From Phycicoccus avicenniae_A (GTDB taxonomy: Bacteria; Actinomycetota; Actinomycetes; Actinomycetales; Dermatophilaceae): 64,000 nt of DNA. Of the stretch, positions 54,485-61,921 are shown piece after piece. The position numbers and the translations under genes are program-made. The notes beneath the pieces are model-generated. The model was not told the origin of the DNA and did no database searches. It was given only the letters and a program-made list of their open reading frames with translations. The DNA is taken from assembly GCF_050496545.1 (NCBI RefSeq), contig NZ_JBNVZV010000018.1, positions 1 through 64,000 on the forward strand, in the 5' to 3' direction. Every line of letters starts with the position of its first letter. The stretch's first letter is position 1.

Positions 54485-55360
54485 ATGCCCGAGACCGTGG
54501 AGTTCTTCGTCGTCGACGTCTTCGCCGAGCGACCGCTGACCGGCAACCCCCTGACCCTCGTGCCGGACGCCGACGACCTCGACGTCGAGCAGATGCGGGC
54601 CGTCGCCCGCGAGCTGAAGCAGTCCGAGACGACGTTCGTCGTGCGCCCCACGCTGCCCGGCGCCGACGTCCGGCTGCGCTCGTTCACGCCGAGCGGGGCC
54701 GAGGTCGGTGGCGTCGGGCACCACACGCTGGGTGCCTGGCTGTGGCTCGCCGCGCAGGGGCGGTTCGGTCCCGGCCACCACCACCAGGAGGTCGGCGGCA
54801 GCGTCCTGCCGGTCGAGGTCGCCACCGCCGCCGACGGTGGGGTCGAGGTGGTGATGGAGCAGCAGCCGCCCGTGCAGGGCCGGGTGCTCGAGGATGTCGG
54901 CCCGCTCGCCGAGGCTCTCGGCCTGCCGACCTCGTCCTTCGCGAGCACCCCACGGCCGCAGGTGGTCTCGACCGGGGCAGGGCACCTGCTCGTCGCCGTC
55001 GAGGACGCCGGCACGGTCGATGGCGCCCGGCCCGGCGCCGGCCTGCTCCACGTGCTCGCCGGCGTCGGTGGTGAGGGCTGCTACGTCTGGACGCGCGACG
55101 CCCCGGACGGCACCCACGCCTCCGCGCGCTTCTTCAACCCGACGATGGGCATCGGCGAGGACCCGGCGACGGGCACCGCGGCCGGACCGCTCGCGGTGCT
55201 CCTCACCCGTGAGGGCCTCGTCGCGCCGGGCACCGAGGTCGTCGTCGAGCAGGGCCGCGCGATCGGCCGCCCCAGCCGGCTGCGGGTGCGGGTCGACGGC
55301 GAGCGCGTCCGGCTCGTGGGCTCGGGGCTCGTCGTCGGGGAGGGCCGGCTGCGCCTCTAG
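54485..55360 (+). CDS. PhzF-family isomerase
   Basis: The 291-residue protein has the PhzF/diaminopimelate-epimerase-like fold: VVDVFAERPLTGNPLTLV at the start, KQSETTFVV carrying the catalytic Glu, RSFTPSGAEVGGVGHHTLGA in the first lobe and NPTMGIGEDPATGTAAGPLAVLL in the second. PhzF isomerises a phenazine precursor, but most members are of unknown function and no phenazine genes are nearby. The ATG at 55... region is set at 54485, just before the conserved strand. The 3' end overlaps the convergent gene by 4 bp. Confidence 0.88.
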   Translation: MPETVEFFVVDVFAERPLTGNPLTLVPDADDLDVEQMRAVARELKQSETTFVVRPTLPGADVRLRSFTPSGAEVGGVGHHTLGAWLWLAAQGRFGPGHHHQEVGGSVLPVEVATAADGGVEVVMEQQPPVQGRVLEDVGPLAEALGLPTSSFASTPRPQVVSTGAGHLLVAVEDAGTVDGARPGAGLLHVLAGVGGEGCYVWTRDAPDGTHASARFFNPTMGIGEDPATGTAAGPLAVLLTREGLVAPGTEVVVEQGRAIGRPSRLRVRVDGERVRLVGSGLVVGEGRLRL

Positions 55361-55944
55361 CCGGTCGGCACGGTCCGGCGGCGCCACCACGCGACGAGGA
55401 CGCCCGCCAGCAGGGCACCGGTCGTGCCGAGCAGCTCGTCACCGAGGGTGTCCTGGTAGAGCCGCTCGACCTCGACGCCCGCGCGGAGGAAGACGAACCA
55501 CTCGCCGACCTCCCAGAGCACCGCGAGGAGCGCCCCGGCCCCGGCGACGGTCAGGACGGCGAGCGCCGGCCGCCGCACGTCGTCCGGCCCGGGGAACAGC
55601 AGCAGGCCGATGCCCCAGAGCAGGAGGAACCAGTTGACGAGGTGGTTGACGTCGTCCCAGACCGCGACCGTGTCGTAGAGGTCGAGGAAGTTGCCGACGA
55701 CGTCGACGAGGAAGGGCAGCATCACGAGGGCGAAGGCACCCCACGGCGGCTCGACGTCCCGTCCCCGGTGCCGCCACCACCACCCGACGGGCAGCACGAG
55801 CATCAGCACCGGGTAGACCACCACGCGGGCCACGAAACCCTTGCCGTTGAACGACTCCCAGCCGGCGGTGAGCCCGACGACCATCAGCAGCATCGTCAGC
55901 ACCAGCACCGCCGCCGGCCACAGCGCCCCGCGTGAGCGGCGCAT
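55357..55944 (-). CDS. Integral membrane protein, DUF2238-like
   Basis: The 195-residue protein has five or six membrane helices. The conserved-looking polar residues lie inside or next to helices: DLYDTVAVWDDVNHLVNWFLLLW, LWEVGEWFVF and LYQDTLGDELLGTTGALLAG. The D-x-x-x-H and E-x-x-E-W pattern resembles DUF2238/YjdF-type membrane proteins of unknown function. The ATG at 55944 is preferred (AGGA upstream); an in-frame GTG/ATG at 56052 would add 36 non-hydrophobic residues. Function unknown. Confidence 0.75.
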   Translation of the reverse strand: MRRSRGALWPAAVLVLTMLLMVVGLTAGWESFNGKGFVARVVVYPVLMLVLPVGWWWRHRGRDVEPPWGAFALVMLPFLVDVVGNFLDLYDTVAVWDDVNHLVNWFLLLWGIGLLLFPGPDDVRRPALAVLTVAGAGALLAVLWEVGEWFVFLRAGVEVERLYQDTLGDELLGTTGALLAGVLVAWWRRRTVPTG

Positions 55945-56037
55945 CCGTCCTGCCTTCCCGGCCCCGGCGCGCGCCGAGCCTTCGTCAGGACGGACCGTAG
56001 CGGGTGCGTCCCGGCGTCCGCCGCCCACGCCGCGGGT

Positions 56038-56043
56038 TAGCGT
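56038..56043 (+). promoter_or_regulatory. -10 element of a probable leaderless promoter
   Basis: TAGCGT ends 7 bp before the ATG at 56051, with no ribosome binding site. The box is the same as at 34094-34099. Confidence 0.45.
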
Positions 56044-56050
56044 GACGCGC

Positions 56051-56437
56051 ATGACGGATCCCGTGGTCGAGGTCGTCGGCGTGTACGACGCCGACGGCGG
56101 TGTGCTCGGCGAGCTCGCCTACGTCGTCGGCCATGCCCTCGGACGTGCCGAGTGCGCCCTGTGCGACGTCACCCACGGCGGGCTGCGGCGCCGGCCGGCC
56201 TGGGACGCCCTGGCCCGCTCCCTCCCGGTCCCCGTCCGGCTCGTCCACCGCAACGAGCTGTCCGACGCCGAGCGCCGGGCCGTCGCCGACAGCGGGCTGC
56301 CGGCGGTCCTCGGGGCGTGCGCCGACGGCACCCACACCGTGCTCGTGGCGCCGGACCGGCTCGCCGCGGCCCGCGGCTCGGTGGACGCCGTCGGCGAGGC
56401 CATCCGCACCGCCCTGGCCGAGGCGAGCACCCGATGA
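56051..56437 (+). CDS. Conserved small protein of unknown function with CxxC motif
   Basis: The 128-residue cytoplasmic protein begins with VVEVVGVYDADGGVLGELAYVVGHALGRAECALCDVTHGG. The C-x-x-C-D-x-T-H segment looks like a metal- or redox-active site. The remainder has alternating strands and helices (LPVPVRLVHRNELS, LPAVLGACADGTHTVLVAP), giving a thioredoxin-like impression. I do not recognise a named family. It overlaps the DUF427 gene by 4 nt and has a leaderless-type promoter. Confidence 0.7.
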   Translation: MTDPVVEVVGVYDADGGVLGELAYVVGHALGRAECALCDVTHGGLRRRPAWDALARSLPVPVRLVHRNELSDAERRAVADSGLPAVLGACADGTHTVLVAPDRLAAARGSVDAVGEAIRTALAEASTR

Positions 56438-56931
56438 GGCGCCCCGTGCCCGAGCGTCCCGGACCCGGCCAGGAGTCGGTGTGGGACTACCCGCGCCCGC
56501 CGGCGCTCGACGCGAGCAGGGAGTCGGTGGAGGTCTGGCTCGGCGGGGTGCGCGTCGCCGCCTCGACGCGCACGCTGCGCGTCCTCGAGACGAGCCACCC
56601 GCCCACGTACTACCTGCCGCACGCGGACTTCGCGGGCGGCGCGCTGCGCCGCACGCACGGATCGTCGTACTGCGAGTGGAAGGGCGAGGCCCTCTACTTC
56701 GACGTCGTCGGCGGGGACGTCGAGGCGGCCGGCGCGGCCTGGACCTACCCGCACCCGACCCCGGGTTTCGAGGCCCTGCTCGACCACGTCGCGGTGATGC
56801 CCGGCGCGATGGAGCGCTGCGTCGTCGACGGCGAGGTCGTCGTGCCGCAGGCCGGCGGGTTCTACGGCGGCTGGATCACCGGCCGCGTCGTCGGCCCGTT
56901 CAAGGGCGAGCCCGGCACCTGGGGCTGGTGA
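56434..56931 (+). CDS. DUF427 domain protein
   Basis: The 165-residue protein has the DUF427 pattern: VWDYPRPPALDASRESVEVWLGG, LETSHPPTYYLPHADF, RTHGSSYCEWKGEALYFDV, and a C-terminal VYPQAGGFYGGW-like end (VVVPQAGGFYGGWITGRVVGPFKG). The fold is a beta-tent; the function is unknown in bacteria. The ATG at 56434 overlaps the upstream stop by 4 nt (ATGA), so the two are one operon. It ends 18 bp from the convergent ppa gene. Confidence 0.9.
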   Translation: MRRPVPERPGPGQESVWDYPRPPALDASRESVEVWLGGVRVAASTRTLRVLETSHPPTYYLPHADFAGGALRRTHGSSYCEWKGEALYFDVVGGDVEAAGAAWTYPHPTPGFEALLDHVAVMPGAMERCVVDGEVVVPQAGGFYGGWITGRVVGPFKGEPGTWGW

Positions 56932-56949
56932 CCCGCAGGAGCCGCGCGC

Positions 56950-57588
56950 TCAGTCGTCGCTGAGCGGCTTGTCCTTGGTCGCGAGCTCGGCGCGGGCCTT
57001 CTCGTCGGCCGCGGTGACCTCGTCGTGGGTGCGCGCGCGGGAGATCTCGGACTCGGTGAGCACGTCGGTCGCGTGGGCCGGCATCCGCCAGCGCGCCGTC
57101 GACAGGCCGGCCGAGCTGGCCCGCTCGATGGCCTGGTTGATGCACGCCTCGGCCTCCTCGCGGCCGGCCCAGTGCGCGCCCTCGACGGACTTGCCGGGCT
57201 CGAGGTCCTTGTAGGTCTCGAAGAAGTGCTGGATCTCGAGCCGGTCGAAGGAGCTGATGTCCTCGAGGTCGACGATGTGGTTCTTGCGCGGGTCGCCGGC
57301 CGGGATGCAGAGGATCTTGTCGTCGCCGCCGGCCTCGTCCCGCATGTGGAACATGCCGATCGGGCGGGCCCGGACGATGCAGCCGGGGAAGGTCGGCTCG
57401 TCGAGGAGCACGAGCGCGTCGAGCGGGTCGCCGTCCTCGCCGAGGGAGTCCTCGATGTAGCCGTAGTCGGAGGGGTAGGACATCGCCGTGAAGAGCATCC
57501 GGTCGAGGCGGATGCGCCCCGTCTCGTGGTCGACCTCGTACTTGTTGCGGTGCCCCTTGGGGATCTCGATGGTGACGTCGAACTCCAC
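56950..57588 (-). CDS. ppa: Inorganic pyrophosphatase (family I)
   Basis: The enzyme hydrolyses pyrophosphate to phosphate. Family I motifs are IEIPKGHRNKYEVD, SYPSDYGYIEDSLGEDGDPLDALVL (with the DGDPLD metal site), GDDKILCIP and IQHFFETYKDLEPGK. At 212 residues it is about 45 longer than the usual 160-170; the extra part is a charged helical C-terminus (ESEISRARTHDEVTAADEKARAE). The start is GTG at 57588, with GAGGGAG upstream. It is divergent from the PBP4-type gene. Confidence 0.95.
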   Translation of the reverse strand: MEFDVTIEIPKGHRNKYEVDHETGRIRLDRMLFTAMSYPSDYGYIEDSLGEDGDPLDALVLLDEPTFPGCIVRARPIGMFHMRDEAGGDDKILCIPAGDPRKNHIVDLEDISSFDRLEIQHFFETYKDLEPGKSVEGAHWAGREEAEACINQAIERASSAGLSTARWRMPAHATDVLTESEISRARTHDEVTAADEKARAELATKDKPLSDD

Positions 57589-57617
57589 GGTGTACCGGCT
57601 CCCTCTGATGTGTGACC

Positions 57618-57623
57618 TAGGCT
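57618..57623 (+). promoter_or_regulatory. -10-like element in the divergent ppa-dacB region
   Basis: TAGGCT, overlapping a CCTAGG palindrome, is the best -10 candidate for the plus-strand carboxypeptidase gene, giving a leader of about 43 nt. The minus-strand promoter of ppa must overlap this 84-bp region but is not resolved. Confidence 0.35.
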
Positions 57624-57672
57624 CGACCGACAGTCTGGCGCATGGAGGGCCGGGAGCACGAAGGGAGCACGG

Positions 57673-59121
57673 GTGAGACGCGTCATGGTGGCCTCCACCG
57701 TGGCCGCCGTGCTCGTCGGGGTGGGCGGCTACGCCACCGCCGACGCCCTCGACGTCGTGCCCGGCATCCTCACCCTCGACCGTCCTGCAGGGGCGCCCCG
57801 CCCCGGCAGCGCGGCCGCGCAGGTCCCCGACCTCCTCCCGACGCCGGTGTCGCCCTCCCCGGCCTCGGCCGCCGCCGACGCGCCGGTCCCGACGGCCGAG
57901 GGGCTCGCCGCCGCGGTCGGTGGCGCCTCGCGCGACCCCGACCTCGCCAAGGGCCTCGGCATCAGCGTGCGCGACGGCGTGACCGGTGAGGTGCTCTGGT
58001 CACGGGCGGCCGGCACCCCGCGGCCCCCGGCCTCCACCGCGAAGCTGCTCGCGGCCCTGGCCGTCTCCTCGACCCTCGACCTCGGCGAGCGGGTGCCCAC
58101 CACCGTCGTGGCGGCCCCCGGCTCCACCGAGCTCGTGCTCGTCGCGCGCGGCGACATGTTCCTCGCGCCCGGCGCCGGTGACCCGTCCGTCGTGGCCGGG
58201 CACGCGGGGCTGGCCGACCTCGCCGACCAGGTGGCGGCGGGGCTGCGGAAGGACGGGCGCACCCGCGTCGGGCTGCGCCTCGACCTCTCCTTCGCGCCCG
58301 GCCCGCTGGTCCCGCCCACGTGGAACCCCAACGACGTGCGCGACGGCTTCGCCGGTCCGGTCCTGATGACCGGGCTCTCGACGCAGCGCGCGACCCCGGT
58401 GCGCCCGGCCCCGGCCCGGCCCGACGTCTCGGTCGCGACGACGATGGTGAAGCTCCTGGCGAAGCGCGGGGTGAGGGCCACCCTGCGGCCCGGTCGTACC
58501 TGGGCCACCCCCGCGCCGGCGGGCGCCGCCGAGCTCGGCCGCGTCGAGTCGGCCACCTACGGCGAGCTCCTCTCGCTCGCCCTCGACGAGTCCGACAACT
58601 CCCTCGCCGAGAGCCTGGTGCGCCAGGCCGCCGCCACCGCCGGCGAGCCGACCCGGGGCGCCGGCGACAACGCGGCGTTCATCCGGGACCGGCTGGAGGC
58701 GGCGGCCGTGCCGACGGCGGGCATGGTGCTCAAGGACGCGAGCGGCCTCAGCCCCGGGCAGGCGGTGGCGCCGGCGACGCTCTCGGCGGTCCTCGGGCTG
58801 GCCGTCACCGGCGGGCCGGAGCAGCTCCGCGACGTGGTCGCCCGGCTCCCCGTCTCCGGCCTGTCCGGCACCCTGCGCGGCCGCTTCGCCTCCAGCGCGA
58901 CCCGCGACGTCCTCGGCGTACCCCGTGCCAAGACCGGCACGCTGCGCGCGGGCTCGGCGCTCGCGGGCACCACGGTCGACGCCGACGGCCGGCCGCTCAC
59001 CTTCGTCGTGCAGGTCAACGGCTTCCCGCGCACCTACGACGGCACGCTGCGCGCCCGCGCGGCGATGGACCGCGTGGTCGCCGCCCTCACCCGGTGCGGC
59101 TGCGCGGGCACGGGCGGCTGA
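57673..59121 (+). CDS. dacB: D-alanyl-D-alanine carboxypeptidase/endopeptidase (PBP4 family)
   Basis: The 482-residue protein has a signal peptide or N-terminal anchor (MVASTVAAVLVGVGGYATA) and a Pro/Ala linker. The penicillin-binding serine peptidase motifs are PASTAKLL (Ser121, Lys124), SDN in LDESDNSLAESL and KTG in AKTGTLRAGS. It trims peptidoglycan peptides outside the membrane. The large insertion between the first two motifs is typical of PBP4/DacB. It heads the conserved actinobacterial cluster dacB-DUF2342-tilS-hpt-ftsH. The GTG at 57673 follows AGGGAG. Confidence 0.92.
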   Translation: MRRVMVASTVAAVLVGVGGYATADALDVVPGILTLDRPAGAPRPGSAAAQVPDLLPTPVSPSPASAAADAPVPTAEGLAAAVGGASRDPDLAKGLGISVRDGVTGEVLWSRAAGTPRPPASTAKLLAALAVSSTLDLGERVPTTVVAAPGSTELVLVARGDMFLAPGAGDPSVVAGHAGLADLADQVAAGLRKDGRTRVGLRLDLSFAPGPLVPPTWNPNDVRDGFAGPVLMTGLSTQRATPVRPAPARPDVSVATTMVKLLAKRGVRATLRPGRTWATPAPAGAAELGRVESATYGELLSLALDESDNSLAESLVRQAAATAGEPTRGAGDNAAFIRDRLEAAAVPTAGMVLKDASGLSPGQAVAPATLSAVLGLAVTGGPEQLRDVVARLPVSGLSGTLRGRFASSATRDVLGVPRAKTGTLRAGSALAGTTVDADGRPLTFVVQVNGFPRTYDGTLRARAAMDRVVAALTRCGCAGTGG

Positions 59122-59142
59122 CCCGGATGAGAGGCTGAGCAC

Positions 59143-60183
59143 GTGGGATACGTCGACTGGGAGTTCGCGAAGACGACGGGCCGGACGCTCGTCCCGGCGG
59201 GGCCGGTGGTCTCGCCGGCCGAGGCGCGGGCGGAGGTCGAGGCGATCCGGGGTGCCGCCCGGGCCGCGCGCGGCCCGGTCGCCGACACCGCCCGGCTGCA
59301 CACCCCGCCCGACGCGCCCGACGCGCTCGTCGTCGACCGCGCCACGTGGATCGCCGTCAACGTCGACTCGATGTCGGCGCTCCTCGACCCCGCCGTCGAC
59401 GCCATCGTCGAGAAGCGCGGGGTCGTGCCCGGCGCGGCCGCGCAGGTCGTCGGCGGCAAGGTCACCGGCGCCGAGGCGGGCGCGCTCCTCGCGTTCATGG
59501 CGAGCAAGGTGCTCGGTCAGTACGACATCGCCCCCGACGGCACCCCGTCGCTGCTCCTCGTCGCGCCGAACCTGATGGCCACCGCGCGCGAGCTCGACGT
59601 CGACCCCGCCGACTTCCGCGCCTGGGTGTGCATGCACGAGGAGACCCACCGCGTGCAGTTCACGGCGAACCCCTGGCTGCGCGAGCACCTCATCGGCCAG
59701 GTCCGCCACCTCGCCATCGACCTCGCCCCGGACCAGGAGCGGATCCAGGAGATCGCCTCGCGGGTCACCGAGCGGCTCCCCGAGCTGTTCTCCGAGGGCG
59801 GCACCGGCATCACCGAGCTCTTCGCCACCCCCGAGCAGCGCGAGCAGCTGGCCAGGGTCACCGCCGTGATGTCCCTCCTCGAGGGCCACGCCGACGTCGT
59901 GATGGACGACGTCGGGCCGGCGCACATCCCGAGCGTGGCCGACATCCGCCGCAAGTTCGGCGAGCGGCGCCGCGGCGGCGGCGCCCCCGACCGGCTGCTC
60001 CGGCGGCTGCTCGGGCTCGAGGCGAAGATGCGGCAGTACAAGGACGGCGCGGCCTTCGTGCGCGGAGTGCAGGCCGAGGTGGGCGTCGACGGCTTCAACG
60101 CCGTCTGGACCTCTCCCGAGACGCTGCCGCTGCCCCAGGAGATCGCCGACCCCACCGCCTGGGTCCGTCGCGTCCACGCCTGA
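59143..60183 (+). CDS. Zinc-dependent metalloprotease family protein (DUF2342)
   Basis: The 346-residue protein belongs to the actinobacterial DUF2342 family, often labelled 'coenzyme F420 biosynthesis associated'. The zinc motif is MHEETHRVQF (HExxH at 165-169), with a downstream EGHADVVMDD supplying a further ligand, as in gluzincin-like proteases. NVDSMSALLDPAV and ANPWLREHL are other conserved parts. It has no signal peptide, so it is cytoplasmic. The GTG at 59143 has GAGG upstream. Its position between dacB and tilS is conserved; the physiological substrate is unknown. Confidence 0.9.
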   Translation: MGYVDWEFAKTTGRTLVPAGPVVSPAEARAEVEAIRGAARAARGPVADTARLHTPPDAPDALVVDRATWIAVNVDSMSALLDPAVDAIVEKRGVVPGAAAQVVGGKVTGAEAGALLAFMASKVLGQYDIAPDGTPSLLLVAPNLMATARELDVDPADFRAWVCMHEETHRVQFTANPWLREHLIGQVRHLAIDLAPDQERIQEIASRVTERLPELFSEGGTGITELFATPEQREQLARVTAVMSLLEGHADVVMDDVGPAHIPSVADIRRKFGERRRGGGAPDRLLRRLLGLEAKMRQYKDGAAFVRGVQAEVGVDGFNAVWTSPETLPLPQEIADPTAWVRRVHA

Positions 60184-60187
60184 CCCG

Positions 60188-61186
60188 ATGGGCCCGCGCG
60201 TGTGGGGCAGGCCGCACCCGGCCGTGGCCGCCGTGCGCTCGGCGGTGCGCGCGAGCCTCGCGGAGTGCGACCCGGGCGACCTCGTCCTCGTCGCGTGCAG
60301 CGGGGGTGGTGACTCGATGGCCCTCGCCGACGCCGCGGCGTTCGAGGGCGAACGGGCCGGGGTGCGGGTCGGTGCCGTCGTCGTCGACCACGGGCTCCAG
60401 GAGGGCTCCGCGCAGGTCGCCCAGGACGCGGCGCGGGCCCTGCGGGGGATGGACCTGGACCCGGTCCACGTCGCGACGCCGTGGGTGCTGGCCGACGGCC
60501 CGGACGGCCTCGAGGCGATGGCCCGCGCCGCGCGCTACCGCGAGCTCGACACCGCCGCCGACCACCTCGGCGCCCGCCTCGTCCTCCTCGGCCACACCCG
60601 CGACGACCAGGCCGAGCAGGTCCTCCTCGGGCTGGCCCGCGGCTCCGGCGCCCGCAGCCTCGCCGGGATGCCCGCCGCCCGCGGCCGGTACCGCCGCCCG
60701 CTGCTCGCCGTCACCCGCGAGCAGACCCGCGCCGCCTGCACGGCCGAGGGCCTCCCGTGGTGGGAGGACCCGATGAACGAGGACCCCGCGTTCACCCGGG
60801 TGCGGGCCCGGCGCGCGCTGGCCGACCTCGAGGCCGACCTCGGGCCGGGCCTGGCCGCCGCCCTCGCCCGCAGCGCCGACCAGCTCCGCGAGGACGCCGA
60901 CCACCTCGACGCGCTCGCCGACGACGCCGCCGCCGCCCTCGGCGACGGGCCGTGGGCCGCCGACGCCCTCGCCGCCCTGCCCCGCCCGGTCCGCACCCGC
61001 ACCTGGCGCCGGCTCGCCGTCGCCGCCGGCGCCCCGGCGGGTCAGCTCTCGAGCCGGCACACCGACGCCTGCGACCGGCTCGTCACGGACTGGCACGGGC
61101 AGGGTGCCGTGCACCTCCCCGGTGGGCTCCGGGCCAGCCGGTCCGGTGGTCGGGTGTCCATCGCCCCCGCCGCTCGGGTTGAATAG
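60188..61186 (+). CDS. tilS: tRNA(Ile)-lysidine synthase
   Basis: This 332-residue N-type ATP pyrophosphatase attaches lysine to C34 of tRNA-Ile(CAU) so that it reads AUA. The PP-loop is VACSGGGDSMAL, followed by VVVDHGLQ, GHTRDDQAEQVLLGLARGSG and RPLLAVTREQTR, all standard TilS segments. PWWEDPMNEDPAFTRVRAR matches the catalytic region. The short C-terminal part is as usual for actinobacteria. The ATG lies 4 bp after the preceding stop. Confidence 0.95.
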   Translation: MGPRVWGRPHPAVAAVRSAVRASLAECDPGDLVLVACSGGGDSMALADAAAFEGERAGVRVGAVVVDHGLQEGSAQVAQDAARALRGMDLDPVHVATPWVLADGPDGLEAMARAARYRELDTAADHLGARLVLLGHTRDDQAEQVLLGLARGSGARSLAGMPAARGRYRRPLLAVTREQTRAACTAEGLPWWEDPMNEDPAFTRVRARRALADLEADLGPGLAAALARSADQLREDADHLDALADDAAAALGDGPWAADALAALPRPVRTRTWRRLAVAAGAPAGQLSSRHTDACDRLVTDWHGQGAVHLPGGLRASRSGGRVSIAPAARVE

Positions 61187-61223
61187 CACCGACCGCCCGC
61201 CCACCCCCGATCAGGGAGCCGCA

Positions 61224-61775
61224 GTGGACGCCGCCCACATGGGAGCAGACCTCGAGCACGTCCTCATCACCGAGGAGGAGATCCTCGCCAAGCTCGACGA
61301 GCTGGCCGAGTTCATCGCGAAGGAGTACGAGGGCAAGGACCTCCTGCTCGTCGGCGTCCTCAAGGGGGCGGTCATGGTGATGGCCGACCTCATGCGCGCC
61401 CTGCCCCGCAGCGTCCCCGTCGACTGGATGGCCGTCTCGTCCTACGGCTCGGGCACCAAGAGCAGCGGCGTCGTGCGCATCCTCAAGGACCTCGACACCG
61501 ACATCACCGGCCGGCACGTGCTGATCGTCGAGGACATCATCGACTCCGGGCTGACGCTGTCCTGGATCCGGTCCAACCTCGAGTCGCGCAGCCCCGCGTC
61601 GGTCGAGATCTGCACGCTCCTGCGCAAGCCGGACGCCGCCAAGGTCGAGGTCGACGTGCAGTGGGTCGGCTTCGACATCCCCAACGAGTTCGTCGTCGGC
61701 TACGGCCTGGACTACGCCGAGGACTACCGCGGCCTGCGCTGCGTCGGCACCCTCGCGCCGCACGTCTACAGCTGA
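61224..61775 (+). CDS. hpt: Hypoxanthine phosphoribosyltransferase
   Basis: The 183-residue salvage enzyme converts hypoxanthine/guanine and PRPP to IMP/GMP. The PRPP loop is VLIVEDIIDSGLTLSW, the first active-site loop is LVGVLKGAVMVMADL, the flexible loop follows at SSYGSGTKSSG, and FVVGYGLDYAEDYR is the purine-binding end. The GTG at 61224 has GGGAG 5-6 nt upstream; an ATG five codons later is possible. It is next to tilS upstream and ftsH downstream, a widely conserved order. Confidence 0.95.
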   Translation: MDAAHMGADLEHVLITEEEILAKLDELAEFIAKEYEGKDLLLVGVLKGAVMVMADLMRALPRSVPVDWMAVSSYGSGTKSSGVVRILKDLDTDITGRHVLIVEDIIDSGLTLSWIRSNLESRSPASVEICTLLRKPDAAKVEVDVQWVGFDIPNEFVVGYGLDYAEDYRGLRCVGTLAPHVYS

Positions 61776-61840
61776 GGTCGGGCCGCCTCCCGTCGAACCC
61801 GGATTTCCCGGCGGAACACGAGCACCGACGGGCTCGTTGC

Positions 61841-61871
61841 TAGCGTGTACCAGTCCGCCGGAGGTCTCCGG
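61841..61871 (+). promoter_or_regulatory. ftsH: -10-like element and leader hairpin of ftsH
   Basis: TAGCGT (61841-61846) would start a leader of about 69 nt. It contains the hairpin CCGGAG-GT-CTCCGG (61858-61871). GGAGG at 61893-61897 is too far from the ATG at 61922 to be its ribosome binding site. Confidence 0.4.
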
Positions 61872-61921
61872 ACGGGCCAGCGACGACGACCAGGAGGGTG
61901 GGGCCCGCGCCCCGCGACCAG

